A DNA stretch of 64,000 bases from Pseudo-nitzschia pungens (lineage: Eukaryota; Bacillariophyta; Bacillariophyceae; Bacillariales; Bacillariaceae): the NCBI GenBank assembly GCA_037355855.1, contig CM074765.1, forward strand, positions 2,480,001 to 2,544,000, in the 5' to 3' direction. Positions within the stretch are counted from its first letter, which is position 1; the number at the start of each line of letters is the position of its first letter. The notes beneath the pieces are model-generated. The model was not told the DNA's origin. It searched no databases and saw nothing but the letters and a program-made list of their open reading frames with translations. The position numbers and the translations under genes were made by a program. Of the stretch, positions 11,092 to 20,830 are shown in pieces.

Positions 11092-11889
11092 ATGCCGACA
11101 ACACAGAAATTAAGAGCAGGATCGGGAGCTCAAGCAGCAACAACTCTTAAGAAATATATCAAACCTCTTCAATTACTTCCGAATCCACAGCATCGGAGCA
11201 ACATAGTGCTTCTAGGCCGCAAAGGAAATGAGTATGAGTTTTGTTATCTTCATGACAATGAATCAGGAAACGAAGATTTTGTTTCCACCATGACTGGACC
11301 CTGCCGTTTTCTGAAGGTTGTCAAAGAAGGAGATCCGATGCTTTTTTTTAGTAAGGTCTACCAAGAACCTAGTATTCCATGGGCAAATTCAAAAGCAAAG
11401 AAACTATTGTACAAAGATATAATGAACGGAGTAGTTCCTCTTGAACCCAAAGACTATAACTGGAGGATTACAATACCGCTAAAAGAAATATATTTGATGC
11501 ATCCAGAATATGCGGAATATCACTTCAGTAGGTTCTCAAGTAGATTGAGTAGCCTTCCCAAAACAATCAAATCAAGCAATCAAAGAGCAGAGGCCAACCA
11601 AAAAGCTTTTGAATTATTTATTGCAAACAACCCCATTTCATATTACAGTTACAAAGGCTATATTCAATGGCAGGGATCGGAACAGCAGAAATTGTTGTTG
11701 AAAGACATTGAAGATGGAATTGTGGAGGAATTTGGAAGTCAAAAGAAAGATCTATGGGAATCAAGAGACAAATATTTAGCTTTCCCCCTGCATGTATTCT
11801 GTGACAAGGTTAAACAAGAGATTCGTCCATCAAAATACTTTTACACATTAAAAACAAAGGGCAAGCAGGCAACTTACAAATATGCATAA
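11092..11889 (+). CDS. unknown 265-aa protein with two copies of a W/S/DI/PEY motif
   Basis: Open from ATG 11092, 38 bp beyond the copia LTR, to TAA 11889. It is Lys-rich with no signal peptide or membrane segment. Two related segments are visible. Residues 95-155 have IPWANSKAKKLLYKDIMNG followed by EIYLMHPEYAEYHFSRFSSR. Residues 191-244 have IQWQGSEQQKLLLKDIEDG, then LWESRDKYLAFPLHVF. The shared plan is W-x2-S-x4-LL-x2-DI-x2-G, then an acidic gap and a basic aromatic block. I believe similar repeats are common in diatom proteomes, but I know no function. Position beside an LTR could mean host gene, captured gene or transposon-borne gene. Confidence 0.65.
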   Translation: MPTTQKLRAGSGAQAATTLKKYIKPLQLLPNPQHRSNIVLLGRKGNEYEFCYLHDNESGNEDFVSTMTGPCRFLKVVKEGDPMLFFSKVYQEPSIPWANSKAKKLLYKDIMNGVVPLEPKDYNWRITIPLKEIYLMHPEYAEYHFSRFSSRLSSLPKTIKSSNQRAEANQKAFELFIANNPISYYSYKGYIQWQGSEQQKLLLKDIEDGIVEEFGSQKKDLWESRDKYLAFPLHVFCDKVKQEIRPSKYFYTLKTKGKQATYKYA

Positions 11890-11906
11890 AATATAATTTA
11901 CAAAGT

Positions 11907-13267
11907 TTACTTCGATTTATTGGACCAAATGTTAGTATGAATATCATCAATGACAACACTGTTCGGATTGTGATTAGATTTCAGCTTCTTGTCCCCTACA
12001 CATACTGTTGTACTGATGAACACAGGATTACCAGGAGTACCAACCTTGCCATGGAGTCTTTCACGAAGCCTATTTCTACGAAATTGACCAGGAGGACGTT
12101 TTGGAAACTCATCCTCATCATCAGAACTGGTGGGCTGTGGTGCCTTGTTGCGCTTCTGTCCGGGTGATGGGGGCTTGCGCTGCTGGTCAAGAGGACCGGG
12201 TGGTGGGGGCTTGCGCTGGTCAAGAGGACTGGGTGATGGGGGCTTGCGCTGGTCAGGATTTCCAGGCGGTGAGAACCAATCTACAGTAATATTTGGCAGT
12301 TCAATGTCCTCAAGCATCTCATCAATTTCTTTTTGACTATGTTCTTGAAATGGAGACGGTGATGGAGCTGGCGGAGATGGAGCGGGTTTGGCGGAGATGG
12401 GGCTGGTGGAAGATCTATGGACTCCTGACGGTTGTTGGACTCCTGACGATCAGTTCCTTGCTCACTGGCTGCAGGACGGTTGTTACTAATGTGTTGCTCA
12501 TCAGGAGAGTTTACTCTAGCAAGCTGACCGTGCCCACCAAAAGTTCCCCCTCCACAAATGAGAAAAGATGGCTGTGATGGTTGTGATGAGCTTGCAGCAG
12601 TCAAAGCAAAATATGGTTGTGAGCTTGCAGCAGACTCCTCTCCAAAAGGTGGTTGTGACAACCTTGCGGCAGTCGAAGCAAAAGATGACTGTCTCAAAGC
12701 AAAAGATGGTTGCGATGAGCTTGCAGCAGAATGTCTCGGTTGTGATGAGCTTGTGGCAGACTGTCTCGAAGCAAAAGATGGTTGGGATGACCTTGTGGCA
12801 GTCGAAGCAAAAGATGGTTGCAATGAACTTGCAGCAGACTGTCTCGAAGCAAAAGATGGTTGCGATGACTGTCTCGAAGCAAAAGATGGTTGCGATGAAC
12901 TTGCAGCAGATGAGCTTGCCACAGACTGTCCACCCAAAACCCGAAGCAGTAGTTGCAGCAAATCCACCAAAACCAGAAGAGCTTGCTCCACCAAAGCCTG
13001 AAGGAGTGGCAAAAGATTGAGCAGTTGACTGTCCACCAAATTCTGAAGACTGCCCGTCTGAAGACTACCCGTCTGTGAAGACCTTCTATTGCGGCGTCTG
13101 TGTGGCGACCATTGTGACTTTGCCGACCTTCTAGCAGAATGTGCTGTCCTTTTGGATCCTGTTGTTGGAGTTTGAAAGCTAACTCCTCCTGTTTCTGTTT
13201 TAGTTGTTTGTGAACTAGTACTGGACACCGGATGCTCCAAATCCATCATTCTAAGGCATTTTGTCAA
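11907..13267 (-). pseudogene. Ser/Gln/Pro-rich repeat protein, frameshifted; function unknown
   Basis: Two overlapping minus ORFs read as one protein split by a 1-nt shift in a Pro/Ala-rich stretch near 12390. The N-terminal piece (12281-13267) carries about ten diverged SSQPSFASRQSAA-like repeats (12560-12990). The C-terminal piece (11907-12317) has PPSP.PLDQRKPP repeats, then SSDDEDEFPKRPPGQFRRNR, ending about 17 bp from the convergent 265-aa ORF. The N-terminus merges at about 13225 into a gypsy pol relic on the other strand, so the true start is unclear. No catalytic domain is seen. It could be a gag-like or structural host protein. Confidence 0.45.
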
Positions 13268-13764
13268 CAGAAGTCAACTTGCGAACCGAGACCAGAGATC
13301 TGTCACCTACAACACCTATGGGGGCAAATTTCAAATCAAGTCTGCGGCTTCAGTGGGACTAAGACTGATAGAATTTTCAAACTCCAAGACCATCAAATGG
13401 ACCTTCCAAGTGGATGAAAATCACCACCACAAGGAGGTCCCCTACAACATGATCATAGGATCCAATCTGATAGGACAAATGGGACTGGATATCAAATACA
13501 GCTCCCAAACAATTGAATGGCAGGGAGACACCATTCCCATGAAGGGAATAGGGGAGCTCTCTGACCCGGACAAATGTGAGGCAGTATTCTTTGCCAACAC
13601 ACAAAGTCCAATCCTCCAGCAGGAGGAAGAGAGACAATCCAAAATCTTGGATGCAGATTACTCCAAGGTGGACATCAACGCTATGGTTGATGACCTGGAA
13701 ATCATGGAAGCGTCCAAGGACGCCTTGAAACAAATGCTGAAGAAGTTCCCTTCTCTCTTTGAAG
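13225..13764 (+). pseudogene. gypsy (family G3) protease fragment, left part
   Basis: Reads D-T-G-C-S-K-S-I in place of the protease D-S-G-C-S-K-S-I of the 62979 element, followed by PYNMIIGSNLIGQMGLDIKY and ILDADYSKVDINAMVDDLEI. It is clearly homologous to 63085-63635. It is interrupted at 13764 by the GB element and resumes at 16842. Upstream gag and leader are missing. Confidence 0.85.
13760..13764. repeat. 5-bp target-site duplication of element GB
   Basis: TGAAG, repeated at 16837-16841 on the other side of 13765-16836. Confidence 0.85.
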
Positions 13765-14171
13765 TGTTACGGTCTAAGGTAGAATTAGATGGAGTAATAC
13801 GGGATAGAGGTATTTTAAAGATGAATTGTTATAAAAATTGTGTTACCAAAGAGAATGGTTGAATACTTTACGAGATGGGAATTGCCATACCCCGGGTCTA
13901 CTAGTGATTAGAATAGTAGTGATATGCAAATTGTGAGCTCTAGTGGTTAGTCTATCTGCTACAGTTCTAAGAGCTCTCCAGATCGGGGATTCTATCGGCT
14001 CGCCGATTGTTTTTATCCTTATCCTTAATCCAGTCCCGTGTGCACTCGTGACTGTATTTTGGCGCACGGCAGGAATGATTCCTTGAGTATGGAATGAATG
14101 ATCGAACAATGATATAATTGTTCGTTGGGCATAATATCAATAATCGGTGAGTCATGGGAATCTTTGTTTGA
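13765..14171 (-). repeat. GB LTR, left (3') copy, incomplete and interrupted
   Basis: Aligns with 16518 onward (ggtctaaggtagaattagat...) but is split by a 189-bp solo LTR at 13883-14071, and leaves the alignment near 14171, before the LTR end. Confidence 0.8.
13883..14071 (-). repeat. solo LTR of gypsy family G3
   Basis: Starts TGCCATACCCCGGG and ends GCGCACGGCA. It is the reverse complement of the G3 LTR at 60637-60825 and has the same 189-bp length. Flanked by GGAAT (13878-13882 and 14072-14076), a 5-bp target duplication in the GB LTR. A solo LTR implies recombination between two LTRs of a once complete insert. Confidence 0.9.
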
Positions 14172-15243
14172 ATGTTTGAAATATTTCGAAAGATATATGG
14201 TACTGTAGATCGAACCGGGCTTGAAGAAGGTTCTTTGACACTGAAGGAATTGAAGACTTGTTTCTTGTTCTTTGATTTGTTTCTTGTTCTTTGAAATGGT
14301 TGTTGGAGTTTCATAACGAAATATTGTTAAAAATAGAAAAAGAGTCAAAGAAAATTCTTTTCCTCCCCCAACTGTGATGGACCTCTCTTAGGTAGTGGAG
14401 CTGATTTTGAGTTCGATTGATTTGAAATCGATTGCTCTGTACCGGTAGGCATAAAAACACCTCCTGTAGTAGGAGTTAAGGTAGGTGAAAAGCCAGAGCG
14501 TTGGATGTGTTGCTTGCCGTGTCTGCGATTGTATGTTGTGAAGCAGAGAAGGGACGCATTGTTAGCAGTTGAATGGATGTTAAATTCAGTTGCGATTTGC
14601 CGTATACTTTGCCGGTCTTTATTTGGGTGTGTTTGCAGCAGTCTATTGGAGTTTCGAATTTTGTAACTCCAGAGCACCTCTGTGGGTTTTGAATATGGTT
14701 TTTGTGGGATTGCTCTTTTATCTTTGGAGCTCCCTGTGGACTATTTGTTTGTCCGGAACAAGGTTGCCTTTGTTATTGCTGCTGCTGTACCCTATTTTTT
14801 TTTGTTTTGCGTCTGTACCCTTATCGATATTGCTATTGTCGATTTGATTCTTGATGATTCATGGCTCATGGCGTTAGCGTCTGTACCCGTGCAAGTTGAT
14901 CCGCGTCCAGATCTCTTGCTTTATATTTTATTATTTTATTTGTTGATTGTTGCCGTCACGTTGGATCGGACTGAGCGCAATTTGTATTTAGTTCTAACAT
15001 TTTGTTTGCAACCGGGCTCATCTCTGTAGATTCCTTCCCTTCTTTTATTTGGGAGTTCGCCTCCATGCGTCTTCCCAGACAGCAGTGCTGTACTGGCATT
15101 CAGGTCCAGTGGAGCTGAAGGCACGGTGCTGTGGATATCATGATGCTTATATTGTTATTTGTTTTGTGGTGGCTATGGTTGCCATTTAAGGCTGCCGTCA
15201 TAGTGTCTTTCGATGCGGCCACCATGTTCCATGCAATAGGATT
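14172..15243 (-). other. degenerate interior of GB with a helix-turn-helix-like scrap
   Basis: A minus ORF (14345-14677) contains DRQSIRQIATEFNI followed by RRHGKQHIQRSGF, which resembles the N-terminal helix-turn-helix of DDE transposases. It does not belong to known gag or pol, so an unrelated insertion is likely. The gag-pol linker scrap at 14936-15124 lies upstream on the minus strand. The rest shows no domain. Confidence 0.4.
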
Positions 15244-16266
15244 CTATTGCTTGCCTGATATGGGCTTGGAAGGATTCATTGGTGGAAGCAGCAGTGCTGC
15301 CATTTTCATTGCTTCCAGTTTCCTTGTTAGGAGCCGAAGCAGTACTGTTGTTGCTGCTATTGCTCTTATTTCTTTGGAATATTTATTCTTTGGGCAATCG
15401 GACCAATCGTGATCGTGTCCGGGGATTCTGCAAGGGTTGTTGTACTTGCGCTTGCTGGTATTGTTGTTGTTTTCTTGTTCTTCTTCAGACTCAGCGTCGC
15501 TGTTACTGTCTGAATTAGAGCTGTTGTTGCTTTCAGCGTCTGAATCGTTATCTGCGTTTAGATTGCTGTCAGAATTGCTGACGCTGTTGATATCAGAATC
15601 GTATGGATTGTCGGTGGAGTTGCTCTTGCTCAACCGATTGAGGGAGCTCATATGGTCCACTATAAATTGCACAGTGGTGTGCTGTCTGATTCCACTATGG
15701 ATTGTGCAGTAGTCTTCAATCCATTCATTTGGGAAGCTGTGGAGCAAGATTGTCGTCTGTTGTAAGTGGTTTAGATCAGCTGCAAAACCCTGTAGCTTTG
15801 CAGTGTATTTGAAGAGTTGTTTCATTCGGTTTGCATGGTGTTGGCACGAAACGTTGCTTGGTTTTTTACAAGTTCGGAGATAAGTGTGCATGATGTCTTT
15901 TGAATCTTCGGCACTGCAATGTTCTTGCTTGATGAAGGCCGCAAAAGCTCTGTTATATCCATTGCTTGTAGATGGATAATCACATTGGCTTCTTGTTAAG
16001 GCTCTCCACTTGGTTTGGGCATCGACACAAAGGCATCGACCAAAGTATTTGATGTATTTATTTGCTGATAGATCAAGATCTTCTGCTGCATTTAGAAAGG
16101 CTTCTTCTGTATGCAGGAGTTCTTCTAAATCGACGTTCGTGAATAGAGGGACTTTGACGCTGTCTTCTTGATCTTGATTGTAAACTGTTAGCATAACAAG
16201 CTTGGGATTGGAGCTGTCAAAGGCTCTCTTGTACGGGATTGGAGGATCTCTGTAAAGTCCTGCCAT
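15244..16266 (-). CDS. gypsy Gag of element GB
   Basis: A 340-codon ORF starting MAGLYRDPPIPYK, the same start as the Gag of G1 (MAGIYREPPVSYK). Shared blocks are VPLFTNVDLEELLHTEEAFL, KYFGRCLCVDAQTKWRAL and IVDHMSSLNRLSK. A long Ser/Asp/Asn tract (about residues 215-275) precedes the zinc-finger-like NPCRIPGHDHDWSDCPKN (CX4HXHX4C). After this the frame is shifted. In another frame the homologous end reads ESFQAHIRQAIESY and stops at TAG just after KWQP, the position where G1 and G2 have UGA. It packages element RNA. The last 35 residues or so are out of frame. Confidence 0.8.
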   Translation of the reverse strand: MAGLYRDPPIPYKRAFDSSNPKLVMLTVYNQDQEDSVKVPLFTNVDLEELLHTEEAFLNAAEDLDLSANKYIKYFGRCLCVDAQTKWRALTRSQCDYPSTSNGYNRAFAAFIKQEHCSAEDSKDIMHTYLRTCKKPSNVSCQHHANRMKQLFKYTAKLQGFAADLNHLQQTTILLHSFPNEWIEDYCTIHSGIRQHTTVQFIVDHMSSLNRLSKSNSTDNPYDSDINSVSNSDSNLNADNDSDAESNNSSNSDSNSDAESEEEQENNNNTSKRKYNNPCRIPGHDHDWSDCPKNKYSKEIRAIAATTVLLRLLTRKLEAMKMAALLLPPMNPSKPISGKQ

Positions 16267-16505
16267 GTTTCTTGGTTCGGTCGTATCAATTGATCAGAGA
16301 TTTGAATTGCTTGTGGAGCGTTCGATCGATTCGTTGTGCGATTGATTCGTATTGGCATTTCATAGATAGCGATCGTTTCGATGTTCAATCGGTTCTTGTT
16401 TCGTAGGGTTTTGCTTGTCAGGGTATCGATGTATCCCTGTTGTTTAGGATAAAGTTGTTTTTGAATTCAGTTCTGAGTTGGTTCTGTTTCTACTTCAAAA
16501 GCAAA

Positions 16506-16517
16506 TAGTAATTACTG
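16506..16517 (-). other. palindromic sequence at the primer-binding position of GB
   Basis: On the minus strand CAGTAATTACTA follows the 5' LTR directly. It differs by one base from the perfect palindrome CAGTAATTACTG next to the LTRs of G1 and G2. Confidence 0.6.
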
Positions 16518-16836
16518 TGTTGCGGTCTAAGGTAGAATTAGATGGAGTAATACGGGATAGAGGTATTTTAAAGATGAATTGTTATAAAAATTGTGTTACC
16601 AAAGAGAATGGTTGAATACTTTACGAGATGGGAATGATTCCTTGAGTATGGAATGAATGATCGAACAATGATATAATTGTTTGTCGGGCATAATATCAAT
16701 AATCAGTGAGTCATGGGAATCTTTGTTTGAATTGTATGTGTATTCTTGTACGTTGAATATTCAGTATATGTACATGAATATCATACATATTGGAGTATAT
16801 GCTGGATTCGTAGGGTACCTACGTCAGCCCGTAACA
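16518..16836 (-). repeat. GB LTR, right (5') copy
   Basis: 319 bp from TGTTGCGG to CCGTAACA, with short TG...CA ends. Related to the solo LTR at 55560-55899 and the LTR scrap at 60557-60636. Confidence 0.85.
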
Positions 16837-16841
16837 TGAAG

Positions 16842-17143
16842 GAGGTCTGGGACTACTCAAAAACATTGAACCGGTATCCATTGAACTCCAACCAGGGGTC
16901 AAACTGGTCCGGCAGAGGTACTATTCGGTACCTCATGCCTTTGAACAGGCACTCCGGAAGAAAATCAACAGGCTGTGTGACTGGAGAAACTCCCCCATGA
17001 TGATGATTCACCATTGACATCCCCTACCTTCTGCCAACCCAAGAAAACTGGGGACATCCGGGTGCTCACTGACTTTTGAAAAATGAATGCAGCCACTCAA
17101 AGGAAGCCATTCCCACTGCCACGTATAGGGGAAACCATTCAAC
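16842..17143 (+). pseudogene. gypsy (family G3) reverse transcriptase fragment, right part
   Basis: Continues the 13225-13764 relic. It reads GLGLLKNIEPVSIEL-like, then KKTGDIRVLTDF, a UGA where the intact copy has Arg, then KMNAATQRKPFPLPRIGETI. Corresponds to 63635-63940. It is cut at 17143 by another LTR element. Confidence 0.85.
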
Positions 17144-17451
17144 TGTAACACTCTGAAGTAGAAATTCGGAGTAGTATGAATAATTGTGTGTTATTTCACT
17201 TTACGAGATGGGATTCAAATTAAAGAGAGGAAATAATGAGCGATGATGTCATCGCAACCTCTTTATGTAATCTACATCCCTGTATATGACATAATATATT
17301 CTGTATGTAAGCTTAAGCGTGTTCTCGCTCTCTTCTGCATGCTTGTTCATACATACGGGATATCCATATATGGATATTTCTATATTCGATTCCCATGTGG
17401 GATTCAGTTAATTATCGATTCGTAACTACTAGCCTACGCTAGCATGTTACA
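17144..17451 (-). repeat. 3' LTR of a G1-like gypsy element
   Basis: 308 bp, TGTAACACTC...CATGTTACA. The reverse complement resembles the G1 LTR (35066-35360), sharing gaatcccat and the ctagc-rich start. The adjacent 17452 onward (tagtgcctcatgattgaatg) matches the reverse of the sequence just before the G1 3' LTR, proving this is a 3' LTR in minus orientation. Confidence 0.8.
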
Positions 17452-17593
17452 TAGTGCCTCATGATTGAATGAATCCCACAGTTAAGCCGTCCAGTGACTC
17501 ATGGAGCAATCTGAGTTGGAGCAATCTGAGTTGGAGCAATCCGAGTCATCTGATTGACTAGATTGTAGATTAGGGGGTTCATTCGATTGAGTC
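17452..17593 (-). pseudogene. 3' end of a G1-like gypsy internal region
   Basis: Aligns to the reverse of G1 40340-40468, the end of pol and the LTR-adjacent stretch. Contains gttggagcaatctga repeats. The pol sequence continues at about 22510 beyond the two foldback elements. Confidence 0.7.
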
Positions 17594-17752
17594 GGTTCCT
17601 GGAACGTTATGGAAAAAAGCTTTTTTGGAAAATTTCCATATTCACGCGCATTGTACGGTATGCCCGACTATTCTCAAAAATCTCAGGGTCACTAACTATA
17701 ATTTTAATTGTGCTGAGCGACCATAATTTAACGGTTTTAAACTGAAATCTTG

Positions 17753-18017
17753 GTCCTCAACAACTGTCCTCAAAACGTGTCCTCAACGATTTTGTCCTCA
17801 ACAGACTGTCCTCAACCATTATGTCCTCAAAAATTATGTCCTCAACGTTTTGTCCTCAACCTCAACGTTGAAGTCATAGAGGTTGAGGACAAAACGTTGA
17901 GGACATAATTGTTGAGGACATAATGGTTGAGGACAGTCTGTTGAGGACAAAATTGTTGAGGACATGTTTTGAGGACAATCGTTTTGAGGACAGTTTTGAG
18001 GACAATCGTTGAGGACA
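17753..18017. repeat. near-perfect long hairpin of GTCCTCAAC repeats
   Basis: Left arm 17753-17863 is a run of gtcctcaac-type units with variable 3-8 nt spacers. After a 15-nt loop (17864-17878) the right arm repeats it in reverse complement to about 17990, with more units to 18017. The spacer order (acgtttt, attatg, cagact) is mirrored, so it is one inverted duplication and not chance. The stem would be about 110 bp. Confidence 0.9.
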
Positions 18018-18742
18018 CTCTACCGTTAAAGGGATATACAACAAAAAACAGCAGGAGCGGTCGGAAATAGAAAAACGTGCGCACCGCGTGACAGGTTAAG
18101 TTTTTTCAAAATGATACATATGAACTTACCGTACATACTACATATATCAACGTGTGATTTACGTATTAATACGTAGAACGAGATAAGTAACGTTCATGAA
18201 AAAAATCGCCACGATTCAAATTTAAAAAAGGGGGAACCGGGAAACTAAAAATTGGGGTTTTTTACGTAATTAATTAAAATTACGTACGATTGGATTTAAT
18301 TACGTACGTAATTAATTAATTACGTACGTAATTAATATTACGTACGATTGGATTTAATTACGTACGATTGGATTTAATTACGCACGATTTCACAATTAAG
18401 CTCTAAGTGGGTTATATCATAATTAAATAAGTTAGATAATAATATTAAAAAATGTACTCAAGCCTATCAATGTAGCGCTTAGGCTATTACTACTTCGTAC
18501 TATAGACGTACAAGGTATACGCGCCATTCAAAGTGTCGCTGATAGCCACTTATTCGGTATGTACGTACTAATATTAAATAGGTAAAGCAGCCAAATTAAC
18601 GACACAGTAATAATTTGAATAAGCCTTGTATCAATTTGAACTTAAGCCTTGTATTAAAGCCTCCAAATTCCTTTAATTTGATGACAAGGACGATGTATAC
18701 ATACCCGCTACTACAGAATTCCTACCGGTATCAGCTGTCCCT

Positions 18743-19070
18743 AGAACCGGGGGACAGCTGATAAGAATTTAGTAGTAAGGTTAATTAAGGTTACTTGCAC
18801 TAGCGCCACTTTAAATGGCGCTGACAGCCACTTATTCGTACGTACCGTCAATTCCTGCTTTAAATCTTACGGTACCGGTACCAGTAAAGGCGCCGTTTAA
18901 AGTGGCGAACCGGGGGACAGCTGATAAGAATTTTGTAGTAAGGTTAATTAAGGTTACTTGCACTAGCGCCACTTTAAATGGCGCTGACAGCCACTTATTC
19001 GTACGTACCGTCAATTCCTGCTTTAAATCTTACGGTACCGGTAATTACCAGTAAAGGCGCCGTTTAAAGT
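18743..19070. repeat. 163-bp tandem duplication in element 1
   Basis: The block ccgggggacagctgataaga...actagcgccactttaaatggcgctgacagcc appears twice, about 163 bp apart. The gcgccacttta/taaagtggcgc palindromic word recurs elsewhere in the element (18520, 19375, 20180). Confidence 0.8.
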
Positions 19071-19119
19071 GGCGCTGACAGCCACTTATTCGTACGGTAC
19101 TCAGCTCTAGTGATTTAAC

Positions 19120-20085
19120 GCGCAGCTGCTGCTTGCTGTCCCCCCTGTATTATCGACGCGTTGCTGCTTGCTGCTTGCTGTCCCCCCCCTGTATTATCGA
19201 CGCGTTGCTGCTTGCTGTCCCCCCCCCTGTACTATCGACGCGTTGCTGCTTGCTCCCCTGTATTATCGACGCGTCGCTGCTTGCTGTCCCCCCCCCCCTA
19301 TTATCGACGCGTTGTTGCTGTTTGCTGTTTGCTGCTTACGTAAAGTACGTGACGGCACGTACGAATAAGTGGCTGTCAGCGCCACTTTAAATGGCGCCTG
19401 GTTACCCCCATCGACGCGTTGTTCCCCCCTGTACTATCGACGCGTTGCTGCTTGCTCCCCTGTATTATTGACGCGTCGCTGCTTGCTGTCCCCCCCTGTA
19501 TTATCGACGCGTTGGTTGCTGCTTGCTGTCCCCCCCCCTGTATTATCGACGCGTTGCTGCTTGCTGTCCCCCCCCCCCCCCCTATTATCGACGCGTTGCT
19601 GCTGTTTGCTGTTTGCTGCTTACGTAAAGTACGTGACGGCACGTACGAATAATGTATTATCGACGCGTTGCTGCTTGCTGTCCCCCCCCCCCCTATTATC
19701 GACGCGTTGCTGCTGTTTGCTGTTTGCTGCTTACGTAAAGTACGTGACGGCACGTACGAATAATGTATTATCGACGCGTTGCTGTTGCTTGCTGTCCCCC
19801 CCCCCCTGTATTATCGACGCGTCGCTGCTTGCTGTCCCCCCTGTATTATCGACGCGTCGCTGCTTGCTGTCCCCCCTGTATTATCGACGCGTTTGTATTA
19901 TCGACGTGTTGCTGCTGCTTGCTGTCGCCCCTGTATTATCGACGCGTTTGTATTTTCAACACGTTGCTGCTGCTTGCTGTCCCCCCCTCCCTATTATCGA
20001 CGCGTTGCTGCTGCTTGCTGCTTGCTGTCCCCCCCTCTTGTATTATCATGCGTTGCTGCTGCTTGCTGCCCCCCCTGTATTAAAT
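19120..20085. repeat. C-run minisatellite array 1
   Basis: Units of about 35-45 bp: tgtattatcgacgcgttgctgcttgctgt followed by a C-run of 4 to 14. An 80-bp spacer with acgtaaagtacgtgacggcacgtacgaataa occurs three times. The G-runs lie on the minus strand. Confidence 0.9.
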
Positions 20086-20830
20086 TTTTTTTCCACATAA
20101 AACCCTGTACAATTTGTACTGGAAAATCAAATTTTTTGATTGGCTCATTCAAGACAGCCATTTGTTGGTATGTACGGTAGCGCCACTTAAAGGGGCTTAC
20201 CTTACCAGTAAAGGCGCCATATGTGGCTGTTAGCGGCACTTTAAAAGGCGCATACATCGTCCTTGTCATCAAATTAAAGGAATTTGGAGGCTTTAATACA
20301 AGGCTTATGTTTTATATTGATAGAGGGCATATTTAAATTATTATTGCGTCATTAAACTGGCTACTTTACCTATTTAAGCCACATAGTTACATAATTAATC
20401 TTCAATCGTACGTAATTAACTGCAATCGTACGTAATTAAATCCAATCGTAGGTAATTAAATCCAATCGTACGTAATATTAATTACGTACGTAATTAATTA
20501 ATTACGTACGTAATTAATTAATTACGTGAACCAAAAACAACTATTTTTAGTTTCCCGGTTTTAGTTTCCCGGTTCCCCCTTTTTAAATTTGAATCGTGGC
20601 GATTTTTTCATGAACGTTACTTATCTCGTTCTACGTATTAATACGTAAATCACACATTGATATATGTAGTATGTACGGTAAGTTCATATGTATCATTTTG
20701 AAAAAACTTAACCTGTCACGCGGTGCGCACGTTTTTCTATTTCCGACCGCTCCAGTTAAAAACTTTTATCGCGCAAAACGCGCATGAAAATGGAAATTTT
20801 CCAGAAAAGTTTTTTTTCCATAATGTTCCT

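Larger units (their letters stand above)
13765..16836 (-). mobile_element. gypsy-like LTR element GB with gag only, pol deleted
   Basis: Bounded by TGTTACGG... and ...CCCGTAACA and flanked by the 5-bp duplication TGAAG. Right LTR 16518-16836 is the 5' LTR, gag (15244-16266) follows on the minus strand, and the left LTR is incomplete beyond about 14171. A gag-pol linker scrap at 14936-15124 (LNASTALLSGKTHGGELP) matches the linker of G1/G2. No protease, RT or integrase remain, so it depends on other elements. Confidence 0.85.
17594..20830. mobile_element. foldback-type DNA element 1 with very long inverted arms
   Basis: Left and right ends are inverted copies: 17594-17650 pairs with 20780-20836 (ggaaaattttccat-type core), 18050-18270 with 20550-20760 (aaaaacgtgcgcaccgcgtgacagg), and 18647-18705 with 20248-20305 (cctccaaattcctttaatttga). 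The centre holds a minisatellite. No transposase ORF is present. The left arm carries an extra 260-bp hairpin. Insertion target is the G1-like pol relic: GGTTCCTG at the left junction, GGTCCTGA at the far right of element 2. Confidence 0.75.

Noticed and set aside
12558..13020. Plus-strand 147-150 aa ORFs opposite the Ser/Gln-rich repeats
   Set aside because: Complement of a repeated coding region. Two frames open by composition.
17842..18084. 80-aa minus ORF in the hairpin
   Set aside because: Encoded by GTCCTCAAC-type repeats of an inverted duplication. Not a gene.
18280..18380. Repeats of tacgtaattaat with regular spacing as a CRISPR-like array
   Set aside because: No spacer diversity, no conserved direct repeat of fixed length, and the context is a eukaryotic foldback element.
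19133..20180. ORFs over minisatellite array 1
   Set aside because: Same repeat, same explanation. Low-complexity translation (CCLLSPP) without a start context.
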